Source: Alteromonas sp. M12 (GTDB lineage: Bacteria > Pseudomonadota > Gammaproteobacteria > Enterobacterales > Alteromonadaceae). From it: DNA of 64,000 bases. Positions 51,574 to 61,900 of this stretch are shown piece after piece. The first letter of the stretch is position 1; each line of letters opens with the position of its first letter. The position numbers and the translations under genes are program-made. Location of the stretch: assembly GCF_037478005.1 (NCBI RefSeq), contig NZ_CP144164.1:744001-808000 (forward strand), given 5' to 3'. The notes beneath the pieces were generated by a model that was given only the letters and a program-made list of their open reading frames with translations, was not told the origin of the DNA and ran no database searches.

Positions 51574-52143
51574 TTATTTAAAGTTTAAATCTTTTCTATT
51601 GCGTCTGAAGGCAAAGAAACTGAGCCCTAATCCTAATATCGCAATACTCGTTGGTTCAGGAATCTCAGACCCTTCGTTAGTAGCAATGTCAGTGAAATGG
51701 AACCAATGATCTGTACCAACAACTGAACCTAGGCCATTTTTAGCGTATCCATTAACAGAAATGTCTGTATTTGCAACTGGGTATGATGTATTAACCCAAC
51801 GCCCATTATCGCCATACTCTTGCGTTGCCAATAGCCCGTAAATATCACCGGCCATCAAAGCCCATGAAACATTTATTAGTTGTTCTGTATTCCCGGCAGC
51901 TATATCAATTGACTGTAAGATTCCACCTAGCTCATCGACTAATAAAACTGTATCCGCCAACCCTTGGTTGTTATATACAAAGCTAGTAAGCGTAGAGTCC
52001 TGTAAAGCAGTAAATGATATACCATTATTAGTCCAACCAGTATTATTTTGGGTCAACTCAGGACCTTCTATTAACCCTGCGAAAGAAGATTGTGAATAAA
52101 AAATATACATCAAAACAGCAACACTAAAATTTTTAAATTTCAT
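51574..52143 (-). CDS. PEP-CTERM-sorted secreted protein
   Basis: 189 residues. A signal peptide (FSVAVLMYIFYSQSSFAG) and a strand-rich, Asn/Thr-rich body end in the sorting tag IPEPTSIAILGLGLSFFAFRR: the PEP motif, a membrane helix and a basic stop. Such proteins are processed by exosortase and often accompany exopolysaccharide. The exosortase itself is not in this window. No catalytic motif was seen. A sigma-54 promoter match lies 41-56 bases upstream of the start. Confidence 0.9.
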   Translation of the reverse strand: MKFKNFSVAVLMYIFYSQSSFAGLIEGPELTQNNTGWTNNGISFTALQDSTLTSFVYNNQGLADTVLLVDELGGILQSIDIAAGNTEQLINVSWALMAGDIYGLLATQEYGDNGRWVNTSYPVANTDISVNGYAKNGLGSVVGTDHWFHFTDIATNEGSEIPEPTSIAILGLGLSFFAFRRNRKDLNFK

Positions 52144-52183
52144 TTTAATTATTCCAATTTAGTAAATTAGGTAAATAGTCACC

Positions 52184-52199
52184 AGCACAATTCACGCCA
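52184..52199 (-). promoter_or_regulatory. Sigma-54 (-24/-12) promoter of the PEP-CTERM gene
   Basis: Minus strand TGGCGTGAATTGTGCT against consensus TGGCACGnnnnTTGCW: TGGC, the G at position 7, and TGCT at the -12 end all match with exact spacing. It places the transcript start about 30 bases before the ATG. PEP-CTERM genes in other bacteria are often sigma-54/PrsR controlled, which supports it. Confidence 0.7.
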
Positions 52200-52870
52200 T
52201 AATTATTTTCTAATGAAATTAGATAGTTAAATTTAGATTTTTAAGCGATAGTAAAGTTTCTTGACATGAAATTGAGTAAACAGAGGTTTCAGCATGTCAT
52301 TGGTGTAAGTATATGTCTGACAAATTTTACTATTGTTTGTCATTGATTAAATCGAGTAGATTAAGTTAAGTTTCGTCAATTGGAACTTAGCACACAATGT
52401 TGAGACCGCCATTTTCAAGTTTAAGGAATTTAGTATTCTCACCACCATATGTTGCCAATTTTTCACTCATCCATATGGGTATTGTTTTGTTTGCTTTATT
52501 GTGAATTATATAAAGTGGCGATTTATATTTTTTACATTTTCATAGCCATTCCAAACATCGGAATAGTTTGTTTTTTAGCTATCTGTAAATACGTTTTTTC
52601 TACACCAAACTCTCTTAGCGCAGAAAATTGTGCGTGTATTGCTACCATAGTTGGCAAAGGTTTATTTATAAGTATTTACAGTTTCCAATAGCATGCTAGT
52701 ACCAAGGGAATGCGCAAGGGCAATACGTATACTTCCATTGGATGATAATTTAGCAAATATTTTAATGGGTGGTATTAAACATCTAATTTACTGTGAATAG
52801 AGATTGCTAAATTTAAGTAATCATATGTGCATCGGAAACTTATATGTGTTGGCAATGTAAACAGTCAGAC
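52200..52870. other. AT-rich gene-free stretch upstream of the PEP-CTERM gene
   Basis: About 670 bases. The part nearest the PEP-CTERM gene should carry activator sites for its sigma-54 promoter. TGTCTGACA-like and TTTGTCA words occur at 52313-52345, but no clear enhancer pair could be settled. A hydrophobic 80-codon plus-strand frame at 52449-52691 lacks a ribosome site and is not called as a gene. Confidence 0.4.
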
Positions 52871-53530
52871 TTAATTTACCGGATTTCCGATTTGGTTGTG
52901 TATCCAACTTGAGAAAATATCTACCCGATTAAAAAAAGATATATTGCCTGTTTCGTTGCAACGCCGTCCAGAATGCCAAGAGGCAATTGCTACTAGAGTG
53001 TGGTGTTCGTCTATTAAAGGTACACCAGAGTCCCCCTTGCAAGTAATGTTTGATGTAAGTATCAGCTTATTTTCTATTTGAAGCGGAGTGATTTTAAGAA
53101 AGTGAACCCTTTGGCTATCGATTAAAGCTACCGTTAAGGGAGCTTTTAGACGTTTTACATGTTGGCTTAAAGGGAGCCATTTCTCTAACTTTGTATTTAA
53201 TTGTAAAAGTGCAATGTCCCTGCCTTGTATGTCACCTAAGTGGCGATATCGATTATGTGGAGTAATTACTTTTTTTATCTTGATACTCTTTCCGTCCACC
53301 CCTTTAACAAACAATGTTTTTTTTTCGAATGTTTGGAATTGTCCTGGTAATTGTACACAATGCCAGGGCGTAATAAGCCAGTGTTCTTCCACTGCCACAG
53401 CGACACAAGTGGGCTGGTTAGACACATGCAAGCGATACCACCAGTGCGGCTTGCTATCAGTAGCTGAAACTGACCTCATGCTGACAATAACGAGTGCCAG
53501 CATGAGAGCTATCACATGATTCAAGGGCAA
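52871..53530 (-). CDS. Secreted chymotrypsin-fold serine protease
   Basis: 219 residues with a hydrophobic export segment (5-22) and a compact S1-like domain. Triad: His57 (TPWHC), Asp105 (GRDIALLQL) and Ser168 (CKGDSGVPL). Cys42-Cys58 can form the classical histidine-loop disulfide. The residue six before Ser168 is Ile, not Asp, so trypsin-like Lys/Arg specificity is not expected. TTG start inside the end of the preceding gene (10-base overlap); no good ribosome site, so translation is probably coupled. Its likely partner or substrate is the upstream protein. Confidence 0.85.
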   Translation of the reverse strand: MPLNHVIALMLALVIVSMRSVSATDSKPHWWYRLHVSNQPTCVAVAVEEHWLITPWHCVQLPGQFQTFEKKTLFVKGVDGKSIKIKKVITPHNRYRHLGDIQGRDIALLQLNTKLEKWLPLSQHVKRLKAPLTVALIDSQRVHFLKITPLQIENKLILTSNITCKGDSGVPLIDEHHTLVAIASWHSGRRCNETGNISFFNRVDIFSSWIHNQIGNPVN

Positions 53531-54480
53531 GTCGTTCTTGAGACGTTGTTTCCAGGGCCATTGCCTGTTTCTCTGGTTCCTGACACATCAGGGTCGGACA
53601 CTCTTCCCTGACCACACATTGCGTAAGCATCTAAAATGGGGGCAGTACAACTTCCATAACAAAAAATAGCAATCTCGGCAAAATCTTCACCCACTGTGGC
53701 TGGCGCCACAACAATGGTACCGAATGGGTCGTGTATTGCTGTCATTAATCTCCCCGACAAATCTAGCACACTGGATGGTAGTGCTCCCCACGTGGTGAAT
53801 CTTGCATTGACGCCATGCCTGACGTAATCAACAAACCACCAGGTCTTATTCCAAAATGTGTGATGTTGAACACATACAGGTGTACCAGCAAATTCACTAC
53901 CACAATGGTCTAATTGGGTTGGTGCCGTTAATTTTCCAACAGGTTCCAGATAACTTGCGTACCCTTCGTCACATTTACCATCAGGATCGATGCACATTTC
54001 TTTTCCCGCTACTAAAATCGTGCCTTTCGGTCCTCCCACAAATGCCAAAATAGGATCTTTAATCAAGTAATTCATAGCTATTTTAGGATCATAGAAATAG
54101 CTGGACCCTTCCCACAAATACGTACCAGATAGTCCCTTCTCCTTGTTTTCAGGATCGTAACTAAAATGCCTTTTCATAAAATCCATCAGAGCATCTTCAT
54201 CCGTAAAAACTCTTGATTCTTGTTCAAAAGGAAAAAATACCTTATCTCCTTTTGAGTCAATATAAAGGGTGAAATTCATGCCCTTGTTAAAAACTGGGGT
54301 GATGAGGGTCAGGTTTTCCGTTTTTACCGTATCTATATAGGTGGGTTCGTTAAAACTGCTTTCAGCAATAATTTTATCGACTGCAAATTCAGTGCGCCCA
54401 GTTTTAGCGTGGGCAAATGTACTGTTACTGAATAAAAAGGTTGTAACTATAAGACAACATCCATAGGTGAGAGTTTTCAT
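53521..54480 (-). CDS. Secreted cysteine-containing protein, unknown function
   Basis: 319 residues from the ATG at 54480, which has AGGAG seven bases before it. A signal peptide (LTYGCCLIVTTFLFSNSTFAHA) leads to a mature protein with no recognised domain. The C-terminal half has eight or more cysteines (EMCIDPDGKC, DHCGSEF, PVCVQHH, IFCYGSC, AMCGQG and TTCP) and aromatic segments (FWNKTWWFVDYVRHG), suggesting a disulfide-rich fold. Coupled to the serine protease downstream. No function is assigned. Confidence 0.75.
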   Translation of the reverse strand: MKTLTYGCCLIVTTFLFSNSTFAHAKTGRTEFAVDKIIAESSFNEPTYIDTVKTENLTLITPVFNKGMNFTLYIDSKGDKVFFPFEQESRVFTDEDALMDFMKRHFSYDPENKEKGLSGTYLWEGSSYFYDPKIAMNYLIKDPILAFVGGPKGTILVAGKEMCIDPDGKCDEGYASYLEPVGKLTAPTQLDHCGSEFAGTPVCVQHHTFWNKTWWFVDYVRHGVNARFTTWGALPSSVLDLSGRLMTAIHDPFGTIVVAPATVGEDFAEIAIFCYGSCTAPILDAYAMCGQGRVSDPDVSGTRETGNGPGNNVSRTTCP

Positions 54481-55004
54481 CTCGTATCTCCTTCCATTTT
54501 TTTTGAGATAATTTAAAGTACTTCCGTTTAATGCCGCTTCCATCAAGGCTTTGTTGATTCACAATATCAGCTTGCTAGCATCCATTTAAATATAGGATAA
54601 GGTAAATTAATAATCCAAGGAGATTGCTGAAGGTTTTGATAAGTCTTTCAACTAACTCCCAATTTAATTGATAATAAAATTAGGATGATTACCTTATTTT
54701 TTCAAAGATGAATATATTTACTATATAAAGTTAAATTTAAGAGACTGCTACATTGAATGAATTTTCCAGTCTACTTCCATCCAAAAGTAGTTCAATGAGT
54801 GAAAGTGCAAGGAGGACAGCAAAGTAGGGTCAGAAAATTGCACCCAGAAGAGAATCGAGGGCGCAATATAGGTCGTGTTTGTAATTTTGCGGTTCTAAAA
54901 TATATTACTTAGCAGAGTGCTATCAGGCGACTTATTTAGAATAGGCTAGTGATAACTTGCGAATATAAGACAGCGACACAACGATTTTCGTAGCTAAATA
55001 AAAA
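54481..55004. other. Gene-free AT-rich stretch
   Basis: About 520 bases between the secreted-protein gene and the terminator of the large lipoprotein gene. It includes the promoter region of the secreted-protein/protease unit. A GC-richer patch near 54800-54870 (with TAGGGTCAGAAAATTGC) resembles short relics that often flank mobile elements, but nothing can be named. No coding sequence is supported. Confidence 0.4.
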
Positions 55005-55030
55005 AGACCGACGGTTGGGCCGTCGGTCTC
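54999..55030 (-). terminator. Terminator of the large repeat lipoprotein gene
   Basis: AGACCGACGG / CCGTCGGTCT, a 10-base perfect stem, with TTTTTTATTT following on the minus strand, 44 bases after the stop codon. Confidence 0.92.
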
Positions 55031-55073
55031 TTAAATGATTAACGTTTGGGTGGAGGTTATCCACCCTTATAAC

Positions 55074-58000
55074 TTATCTTTCTCCCACTACCACTTCAAA
55101 TGAGTTGCTATCATAGGGTGTATTAGCTTCAACGATTGCACCTGCGATTGGTGCAGTGTCAGCAGTATCTGCATTAGGATCCAATGAATTGCCTACTGTA
55201 TAGGTTTCAAAACTATCGCTAAACACTTCAACTTCCGAACCTGAGTCTGATGAATACACTTTGAAATCATCAACCATCAAACCAAAAGCGGTTACATCAC
55301 TGGTGCCGCCGATTCTAAAGAAGATAGTTTCAACCCCGCCTTGCACGCTACCTAGATCAGCGCTGGGTGAAGAGAACTCACCTTCAAAGGCGACTTGACC
55401 GTCAATGGTTACGGTAACCAATGGGGCAACTGTATCGTTTGCAGCTGAAGCATCCCATGAGATTTCGAAATCAATATCTTGACCTTCTTGGAAACCAGCA
55501 GTAGAACCGCCACCACTAGAAGAACCATCTGCGCGTAGGTCGTAATCATCACCACTAATATCTAGTGAGATATATGCCATTGCGTTACTAGTACTGGTAC
55601 TAGAGCCAAATATCGCTATTTGTGCATCTTCAGAAGGGTCTTCAGCCTTTGCGCCGGCTTCTCTTTGTACCGTCGCGGTGAATCTGCCTTTTACAATGGC
55701 ATCATCAGGCTTAAATCTTAACTCACCTGCATCTTCAGACGAGGAGTCAGTAATAATTGCAAACTGACTATTTTCCTCTGTACTACCCGTTTCCACCACA
55801 AAAGCTTCAAATGAGTTGCTATCGTATGGCGTACTGGCTTCAACGATTGCATCTGCGATTGGTGCAGTGTCAGCAGTATCTGCATTAGGATCTAACGAGT
55901 TACCAACTGTATAGCTTTCAAAATCGTCAGTAAATACTTCAACTTCTGAACCTGAGTCTGATGAGTAAACCGTAAAGTCATCAACAAGCAAACCAAAAGC
56001 GGTTACATCACTGGTGCCGCCGATTCTAAAGAAGATAGTTTCAACTCCGCCTTGCACGCTACCTAGATCTGCGCTGGGTGAAGAGAACTCACCTTCAAAG
56101 GCGACTTGACCGTCAATGGTAACAGTAACCAGTGGCGCAACAGTGTCACTTGCCGATGTTGCATCCCAAGAGATTTCGAAATCAATATCTTGACCTTCTT
56201 GGAAACCAGCAGTAGAACCGCCACCACTAGAAGAACCATCAGCGCGTAGGTCGTAATCATCACCACTAATATCTAGTGAGATATATGCCATTGCGTTACT
56301 AGTACTGGTACTAGAGCCAAATATCGCTATTTGTGCATCTTCAGATGGGTCTTCAGCCTTAGCGCCCGCTTCTCTTTGTATCGTTGCGGTCATTCTACCT
56401 TTCAAAATAGCTTCATCAGGCTTATAGCGTAGTTCGCCCGCATCTTCAGTTGAAGAGTCGGTGATTCTAACAGCCTTGTCTGAGCCGGTGTCGACCACTA
56501 TGGTACCGTTTATAGTGATGACTAGTTCCGCGGTAGTGCCATCGACAGATTCAATGGTAATGGTATCGGTTTCACGTTGGCCTACTTCAAGGGCTGCGAT
56601 TGTTGGATCGGCAGTATCAAGGGTATAAGTCCATGAACCATCTTCTAGTATTGTCAGCACGCCGTAAGTGCCTGTAATCGTGGATTCAATGATAAAGGCT
56701 TCACCTGCATCTGGATCGATCACGCTCACAGTACCTGTTAAGGGCACAGTGGTATCGCTTGCAACAGTAGCTGTCAAATCGAAGAAAGCTGCAGGAGTAG
56801 GCTCTGCAGAGCCATCGCCTACATCAAATACTACAACTTCAGAGTAGATAGCTAAACCGTAAAGGCTGCTGTCACCATTTAATGTATCGCCTTCATCATA
56901 ATTTTCAAAATCATCTTCAAATACACTTACAGTGCCATCTGTGTCGGAATACACTTCAATGTTATCAACATAGAAAGAACCAAAAGGAATCGTTCTGCTG
57001 TTATCACCAAATCTGAATTGGATAACTTGCACACCATCTGCAAACCATTGGTCTAAATCTGTGAAATCTGAATCAACAACGGCCGCTGTTGAGAAAGAAC
57101 CACCACCGATAACTTCACCGTCGATAGTGACTGTTAATTGTTCAGCAGCGTCCAAATCCCAAGCAATTTCAACATTATAAAACTGCTCTTCCACGAATGG
57201 GGCAGTAATCATGATGCCGGGGTAATCGTCACTATCGGTGTTACGCACTAAGAAGCGTGGGTCGATAGGATTGCCGTCAGCGTCAGTTTGGCTTCCTTGA
57301 ATACGTAAATCAATGAGCGACTCACTAGAACTTCCAGATGAGCCATAAAGTGAGATATACGCATCTTTATTATTGCCATCGCTACCAAGTGCCGCTTCTT
57401 TAGAGAACGAAGCGCTAAGCTTACCTTGACGTAAATTATTCACGCCAAATCTAATCTCACCTGTGTCATCACCGGTATCGGAAATTTTAACCACTTGAGT
57501 AAGCGCTGCAATACGAACGTCGATATCGGCAGTGGTACCATCAATGGTTGATATAGTGATGATATCGTTGACTGAGCTGCCTACTTCAAGGCTAGCCACT
57601 GTGTCATTTGTGGTATCAACTGTATAAGACCATTCACCATCTTCGGTAATACTGAAAGTTCCATAATCAAGTACGACGTCTGTTTGCGCAATGAAAGCGT
57701 CTTCTTCAAAATTGGGATCTGTGACTGTTGCCGAAGCTGTATAAGTGTCAGTTTCAGTATTTTGTACAGTAGCACTCAATACACCACCGATGATTGCTAC
57801 AACAGGATCGTTATTGTAACCAACTGCTGCACCGATTGCGTCTAGTAGACTTACGTCAACATCACTCGCAACTTCGGAGGTAGTTTGCAGGTTGGTTTGC
57901 GCCATTTCAAATGCATCTAAGGTAGCTTCGGAATAGGTACCGTCAGCGATGTCAGCAACAAGGTCAGCTAAAATCGCAGCCAAATCTTTATCGGCATCGT

Positions 58001-58856
58001 CAGCATCTAACTGTGACAAAAGGGCTAATACTGAACCATATCTGTCGGCATTATCTGCTCCATCTGCACCAAGGGCATCGACCCCCACTGTTGTAGGCGC
58101 AACTTCTGTTACATCAAAACGAATGCCAAAACGGGCATTAATCGCATCAATCACAGTAGCAAAACTATTTAAATCAGCGCCTGCTGATTGCACCGCCATT
58201 TCAGTCAAAGGAGAGACAACATAGGTAGGTGGTGGCTGTACCACGCCATTCTCATCAATTATATTTTCAACAACATCCACCACAGCTCTTAGCATTGGTG
58301 CATCTAAAATTTCACCTGTTGATTCGTCGGTATAAGTACCACCAGTACAGGAAACAAGACCGTAGCCTTCAAAATGAACGTCGCTAAAGGTTACTTCACC
58401 TGTATCTGCTGTCGTTGCGGTGGCTTGTGCAGGGGAGACTGCCGCACCATCATCATCTATTGCAAATATGTCGCAGCTTGCGCCACTTACAGGGCCCTTC
58501 ACTACGTTAGCAGTGACATTTAAAGTCGGGTTTATCATCGGAGTGGATGCACCCACGCCTTCAGTGAAACCTGCGTTGTCGGTATAATTAGCAGACACAG
58601 AGACAACCGTACCTTCGTCTGCTTCGGTAATAGTATAAGTATCGCCAGTTACGCCTGTAGACCAGGCATAAGTGATCTCGCCATCAATTCCATCTGCATC
58701 AGTCACCGTTGCTGATAGTGTGGCACCGGCAAAAAAATCACTACCGGAGATTGCGACACTTCCGCGAGTATTGCCATCCAACTCAGCCTTATCATCACCG
58801 GTACAACCAACCAAGGCTGTGGCGACAACAAGGGGTATAAGTTTTTTCTTAAACAT
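55074..58856 (-). CDS. Large modular lipoprotein with VCBS and triplicated lectin-like modules
   Basis: 1260 residues. Lipobox near residue 18 (ALVGCTGDD). A cadherin/PKD-like segment (25-110), a carboxypeptidase-regulatory-like part (115-200) and a helical region (205-345) come first. Two VCBS-type segments (VLDYGTFSITEDGEWSYTVD and GVLTILEDGSWTYTLD) alternate with three related modules of about 230 residues (about 455-690, 793-1025 and 1030-1260) that look like concanavalin-type jelly rolls, each ending VFxDxFExYxxGxxL. The last two are nearly identical. Acidic overall, probably calcium-binding. Likely surface-exposed and carbohydrate-binding, by inference. It follows the TonB receptor. Confidence 0.82.
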   Translation of the reverse strand: MFKKKLIPLVVATALVGCTGDDKAELDGNTRGSVAISGSDFFAGATLSATVTDADGIDGEITYAWSTGVTGDTYTITEADEGTVVSVSANYTDNAGFTEGVGASTPMINPTLNVTANVVKGPVSGASCDIFAIDDDGAAVSPAQATATTADTGEVTFSDVHFEGYGLVSCTGGTYTDESTGEILDAPMLRAVVDVVENIIDENGVVQPPPTYVVSPLTEMAVQSAGADLNSFATVIDAINARFGIRFDVTEVAPTTVGVDALGADGADNADRYGSVLALLSQLDADDADKDLAAILADLVADIADGTYSEATLDAFEMAQTNLQTTSEVASDVDVSLLDAIGAAVGYNNDPVVAIIGGVLSATVQNTETDTYTASATVTDPNFEEDAFIAQTDVVLDYGTFSITEDGEWSYTVDTTNDTVASLEVGSSVNDIITISTIDGTTADIDVRIAALTQVVKISDTGDDTGEIRFGVNNLRQGKLSASFSKEAALGSDGNNKDAYISLYGSSGSSSESLIDLRIQGSQTDADGNPIDPRFLVRNTDSDDYPGIMITAPFVEEQFYNVEIAWDLDAAEQLTVTIDGEVIGGGSFSTAAVVDSDFTDLDQWFADGVQVIQFRFGDNSRTIPFGSFYVDNIEVYSDTDGTVSVFEDDFENYDEGDTLNGDSSLYGLAIYSEVVVFDVGDGSAEPTPAAFFDLTATVASDTTVPLTGTVSVIDPDAGEAFIIESTITGTYGVLTILEDGSWTYTLDTADPTIAALEVGQRETDTITIESVDGTTAELVITINGTIVVDTGSDKAVRITDSSTEDAGELRYKPDEAILKGRMTATIQREAGAKAEDPSEDAQIAIFGSSTSTSNAMAYISLDISGDDYDLRADGSSSGGGSTAGFQEGQDIDFEISWDATSASDTVAPLVTVTIDGQVAFEGEFSSPSADLGSVQGGVETIFFRIGGTSDVTAFGLLVDDFTVYSSDSGSEVEVFTDDFESYTVGNSLDPNADTADTAPIADAIVEASTPYDSNSFEAFVVETGSTEENSQFAIITDSSSEDAGELRFKPDDAIVKGRFTATVQREAGAKAEDPSEDAQIAIFGSSTSTSNAMAYISLDISGDDYDLRADGSSSGGGSTAGFQEGQDIDFEISWDASAANDTVAPLVTVTIDGQVAFEGEFSSPSADLGSVQGGVETIFFRIGGTSDVTAFGLMVDDFKVYSSDSGSEVEVFSDSFETYTVGNSLDPNADTADTAPIAGAIVEANTPYDSNSFEVVVGER
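55095..55765 (-). repeat. Direct repeat, copy 2 (C-terminal module)
   Basis: DNA copy encoding the last module of the large lipoprotein. It matches the copy at 55806-56476 with a constant offset of 711 bases (237 codons), e.g. the run ATATATGCCATTGCG at 55570 and 56281, with only scattered differences. Confidence 0.9.
55806..56476 (-). repeat. Direct repeat, copy 1 (penultimate module)
   Basis: Partner of the repeat at 55095-55765. The high DNA identity indicates a recent in-frame duplication or ongoing gene conversion between the modules. Confidence 0.9.
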
Positions 58857-58951
58857 GCTTTCTACTCCTGAAAATTATTCTTTTATATTGCATAGTTAGG
58901 TAACAAAATTGATTAATTGTTAGGTATGTCCTAACTATGCATTGTGCGTGA

Positions 58952-61900
58952 TTAATATTTAAAGCTAATACCTGCGAATAAGCGCGGACCGTAGTCGTTC
59001 ACTTCACCTGTGTTGCCTATCGTGAAGAAGTCCTGAGACTTAGGTTCACTGAACAAGTTAATTGCAGAAACTTTTACACGGAAATGTTTATTGATTTTGT
59101 ATGACGCGCGGGCTTCCCAAACTCCAGCTTCATCAACGAAACGAAGTCTAGTGCCGTTACTTGTGTACGGCTGGAAGTACTCGCTACGATACTTGTAGAT
59201 TAGCGCGGTATCGAAGTCTCCGATTTGGTAATACACTTGACCACTGAATACATGCTCAGAGAATCCAGGTACGTTTCCTGGCTCAACGATACCTTCTGTA
59301 AGCTGAGTCGTTACTCCATCTAGATCTGTGACGAAGGTGTCTCCATATAGACCATCTTCAAACTCATAATCTGAGTCTGCGTAGTTATAGCCAATCTTCA
59401 CACCAAAGCCGTTATCCCAACGGTAAGCTAACGACATCTCTATACCAAACAGGTCACTACTTTCATCTGTTGTGACAGAGTTAGTGATCGGTAATCCAAC
59501 TTCTACACCGTCAATTACGAAGTTTTCTAATACGGTTTGTTGTTGGAAACCACCGTTAAATTGTTTGTAATAGAAACCGAACGCGAAAATTGAATCGTCG
59601 TTAGGATACCACTCTACCGCCACATCATAGTTCCATGACATTAGAGGTTTAGTGCTTGGGTTACCAGAGCCATCCACGCCCGTTAGCAATTCTTCTCGTG
59701 TTGCTGCTTCAGCTTCATCATCGGTTTCAATCGTGCGATCATAACTCAGATCTGCTGGGTCTACGCGAGACATACCACGATATACGCCGGCTCTGAATAG
59801 AATGTCTTCACTGTAATCAATCACTAAGTTGAAGCTAGGTAATACTTCGGTGTAATCACTTTCTGCAACAGTACGGGTAATATCTCCCGCTTCTGAAGAG
59901 CTCCATAAATCTGTTAATGGGTCTTGTGTGAAGACGTAACCTTGTCTAAAACCAACGGAACTGACTTCTGTTTTGACTACACGCACACCGAAGTTACCAC
60001 GAATGAATTTACCCATCATTTCAGTGTCGTAGTTAGCCATCATGTAGGCCGCAGTGGTTTTTTCAGTTACATCGATAGTGCCCTGATTTTCGTACTCTAC
60101 ATCAGGGTATCCAAATTCTACACCGCCAGCGGAGGTGAGTGCTTGTGAGAAACATACGTTGTCATATGTTGCCCATGAATTGCCCGTGCCACTGCTAATA
60201 ACATTACCGTCACTATCTACATTGGTAACAATATCACCGTCAGAAACTCCCGATAAGAAGCCGGACTCTGGAAAGTTAATTTGGCAGCTTTCGAGGACGT
60301 CGATTGCGTTAGCAGCGGTTTCATCTAATTCAACCTCAGTTCTTGAACCGTTTCCATTGCTACCACCGTATTGGATAAAAGACAGTTCAGAAACACGCAA
60401 ACCACCTTGTATGCTAGTGAAGGCACCATCATTTAATGCATAATCGAAATCAACACGGGCAGAGGTGATTTCATTTTCGCGCACGTTTTCACGGTCAAGA
60501 CGAGTACGTAGACTGTCAGTAAAGTTTGAAATATCGGTCACGTCAAAATCGGAGAGAGTAAAGTTAGGAATTTGCTCACCCATGTCCCAAGAAAAAGACT
60601 GGTATGCAGCGGTTCTACCTCGGTTAGATATTTGTAATTCTTCACGTTTTGTTTGCGAGTAAGAAATATCGCCACGAATGGTTAATTGATCATTCACATA
60701 ATGTTCAACGTTTAAACCGTAGCCACGATAGTTTTCTTCACGAGAGAATTGCTCACCAGCAGATTCAATACGATCTTCACCTTCCCAATGTAAAATACTA
60801 CCTACACTGTTAGTAATTAGGTTTTCACCGGTTACTCCAGGGGTAACACGTTTTTGTAGGAAGATTAGATCGTGACGCGCTTCGGCTTGGTTACGATCTG
60901 AAATTTGCGCGTCAAAGTTGATGTCCCACGCTTCTGTTGGTTGAAATTGTACTGCAAAAAATAACGCATCTCTTTCATCTGAGGTTTCATTTTGACGGAA
61001 GCTACGGCTGGACCCAGTCCAAGCATAAGGCGTATCGGCATCGATTGCTCGGCCAGTTTCTGGATCAATTTCTGTGTTATAACCTTGGTTACTGCTGCCG
61101 CTAACTTGGTCTTCACAATCACCAGCGGTACCACGGAAAAAACCTTCGTTCATGTTCGTTGGATCATTTAAACACGCCCACAAAGAGGTACCTGAAGGGC
61201 TGGAACTACGGTATTCAGCTTCTGGCTGACTGATGTCTTGACGTTGCCAACCCACTGATATACCTACGGCTGCGCCGTTATCAAAATCAAACTGGTCAAC
61301 ATAACTGATTGTTCCACGGTAGCCTAAGTCGCCTTGTAGAGAATTTTCGATGTCTGCTTCGTCAGGGTTGTAGTTAAGTTTAGCTTCTGCCTGAAAACTT
61401 TGTTTTCCGTAATCTAGCGGTTTCAGAGTTTCTAATGTAATGACACCAGCAACACCACCTTCAATCATAGAGGCGTCTTGGGTTTTATATATCGCTACTT
61501 TCTTCATTAATTCTGACGGGAACTGAGAGAAGTTAACTGAACGGTCACCACTACCGTTTGTTGCTTCACGACCATTAATATGGGTCGCACTTAAGAAGGG
61601 GCCTAATCCGCGAATCGTGATTTCAGTCGCACCGCCGTTTTCACGGTGAGATGCAGCACCGGTAATTGATTCCAATGCCTCACCAATTGAAAGTGCAGGT
61701 AAGTCACCTATATCTTCAGCAGATAAACCGTCAACAACAGTCGTTGCCTCACGTTTGATGGCGATTTGGTCTTGAATTGTTTTTCGAGTACCAACGACAT
61801 TAATAACTTCGACGTCGTCTGCATTGTTTTCATTTTCAGTAGGTGCATTTTGTGCTGTTGCTGAAAACGCAAATGAGCCAGCTACAGAAGCAAAAACTGC

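Noticed and set aside
52449..52691. An 80-codon hydrophobic frame on the plus strand in the gap after the PEP-CTERM gene
   Set aside because: No ribosome site, biased only by AT-rich sequence (Ile/Phe/Tyr rich) and no recognisable topology pattern; more likely chance.
54800..54870. A GC-richer patch with TAGGGTCAGAAAATTGC that looks like a mobile-element remnant
   Set aside because: Too short, with no terminal repeats and no second copy in the window.
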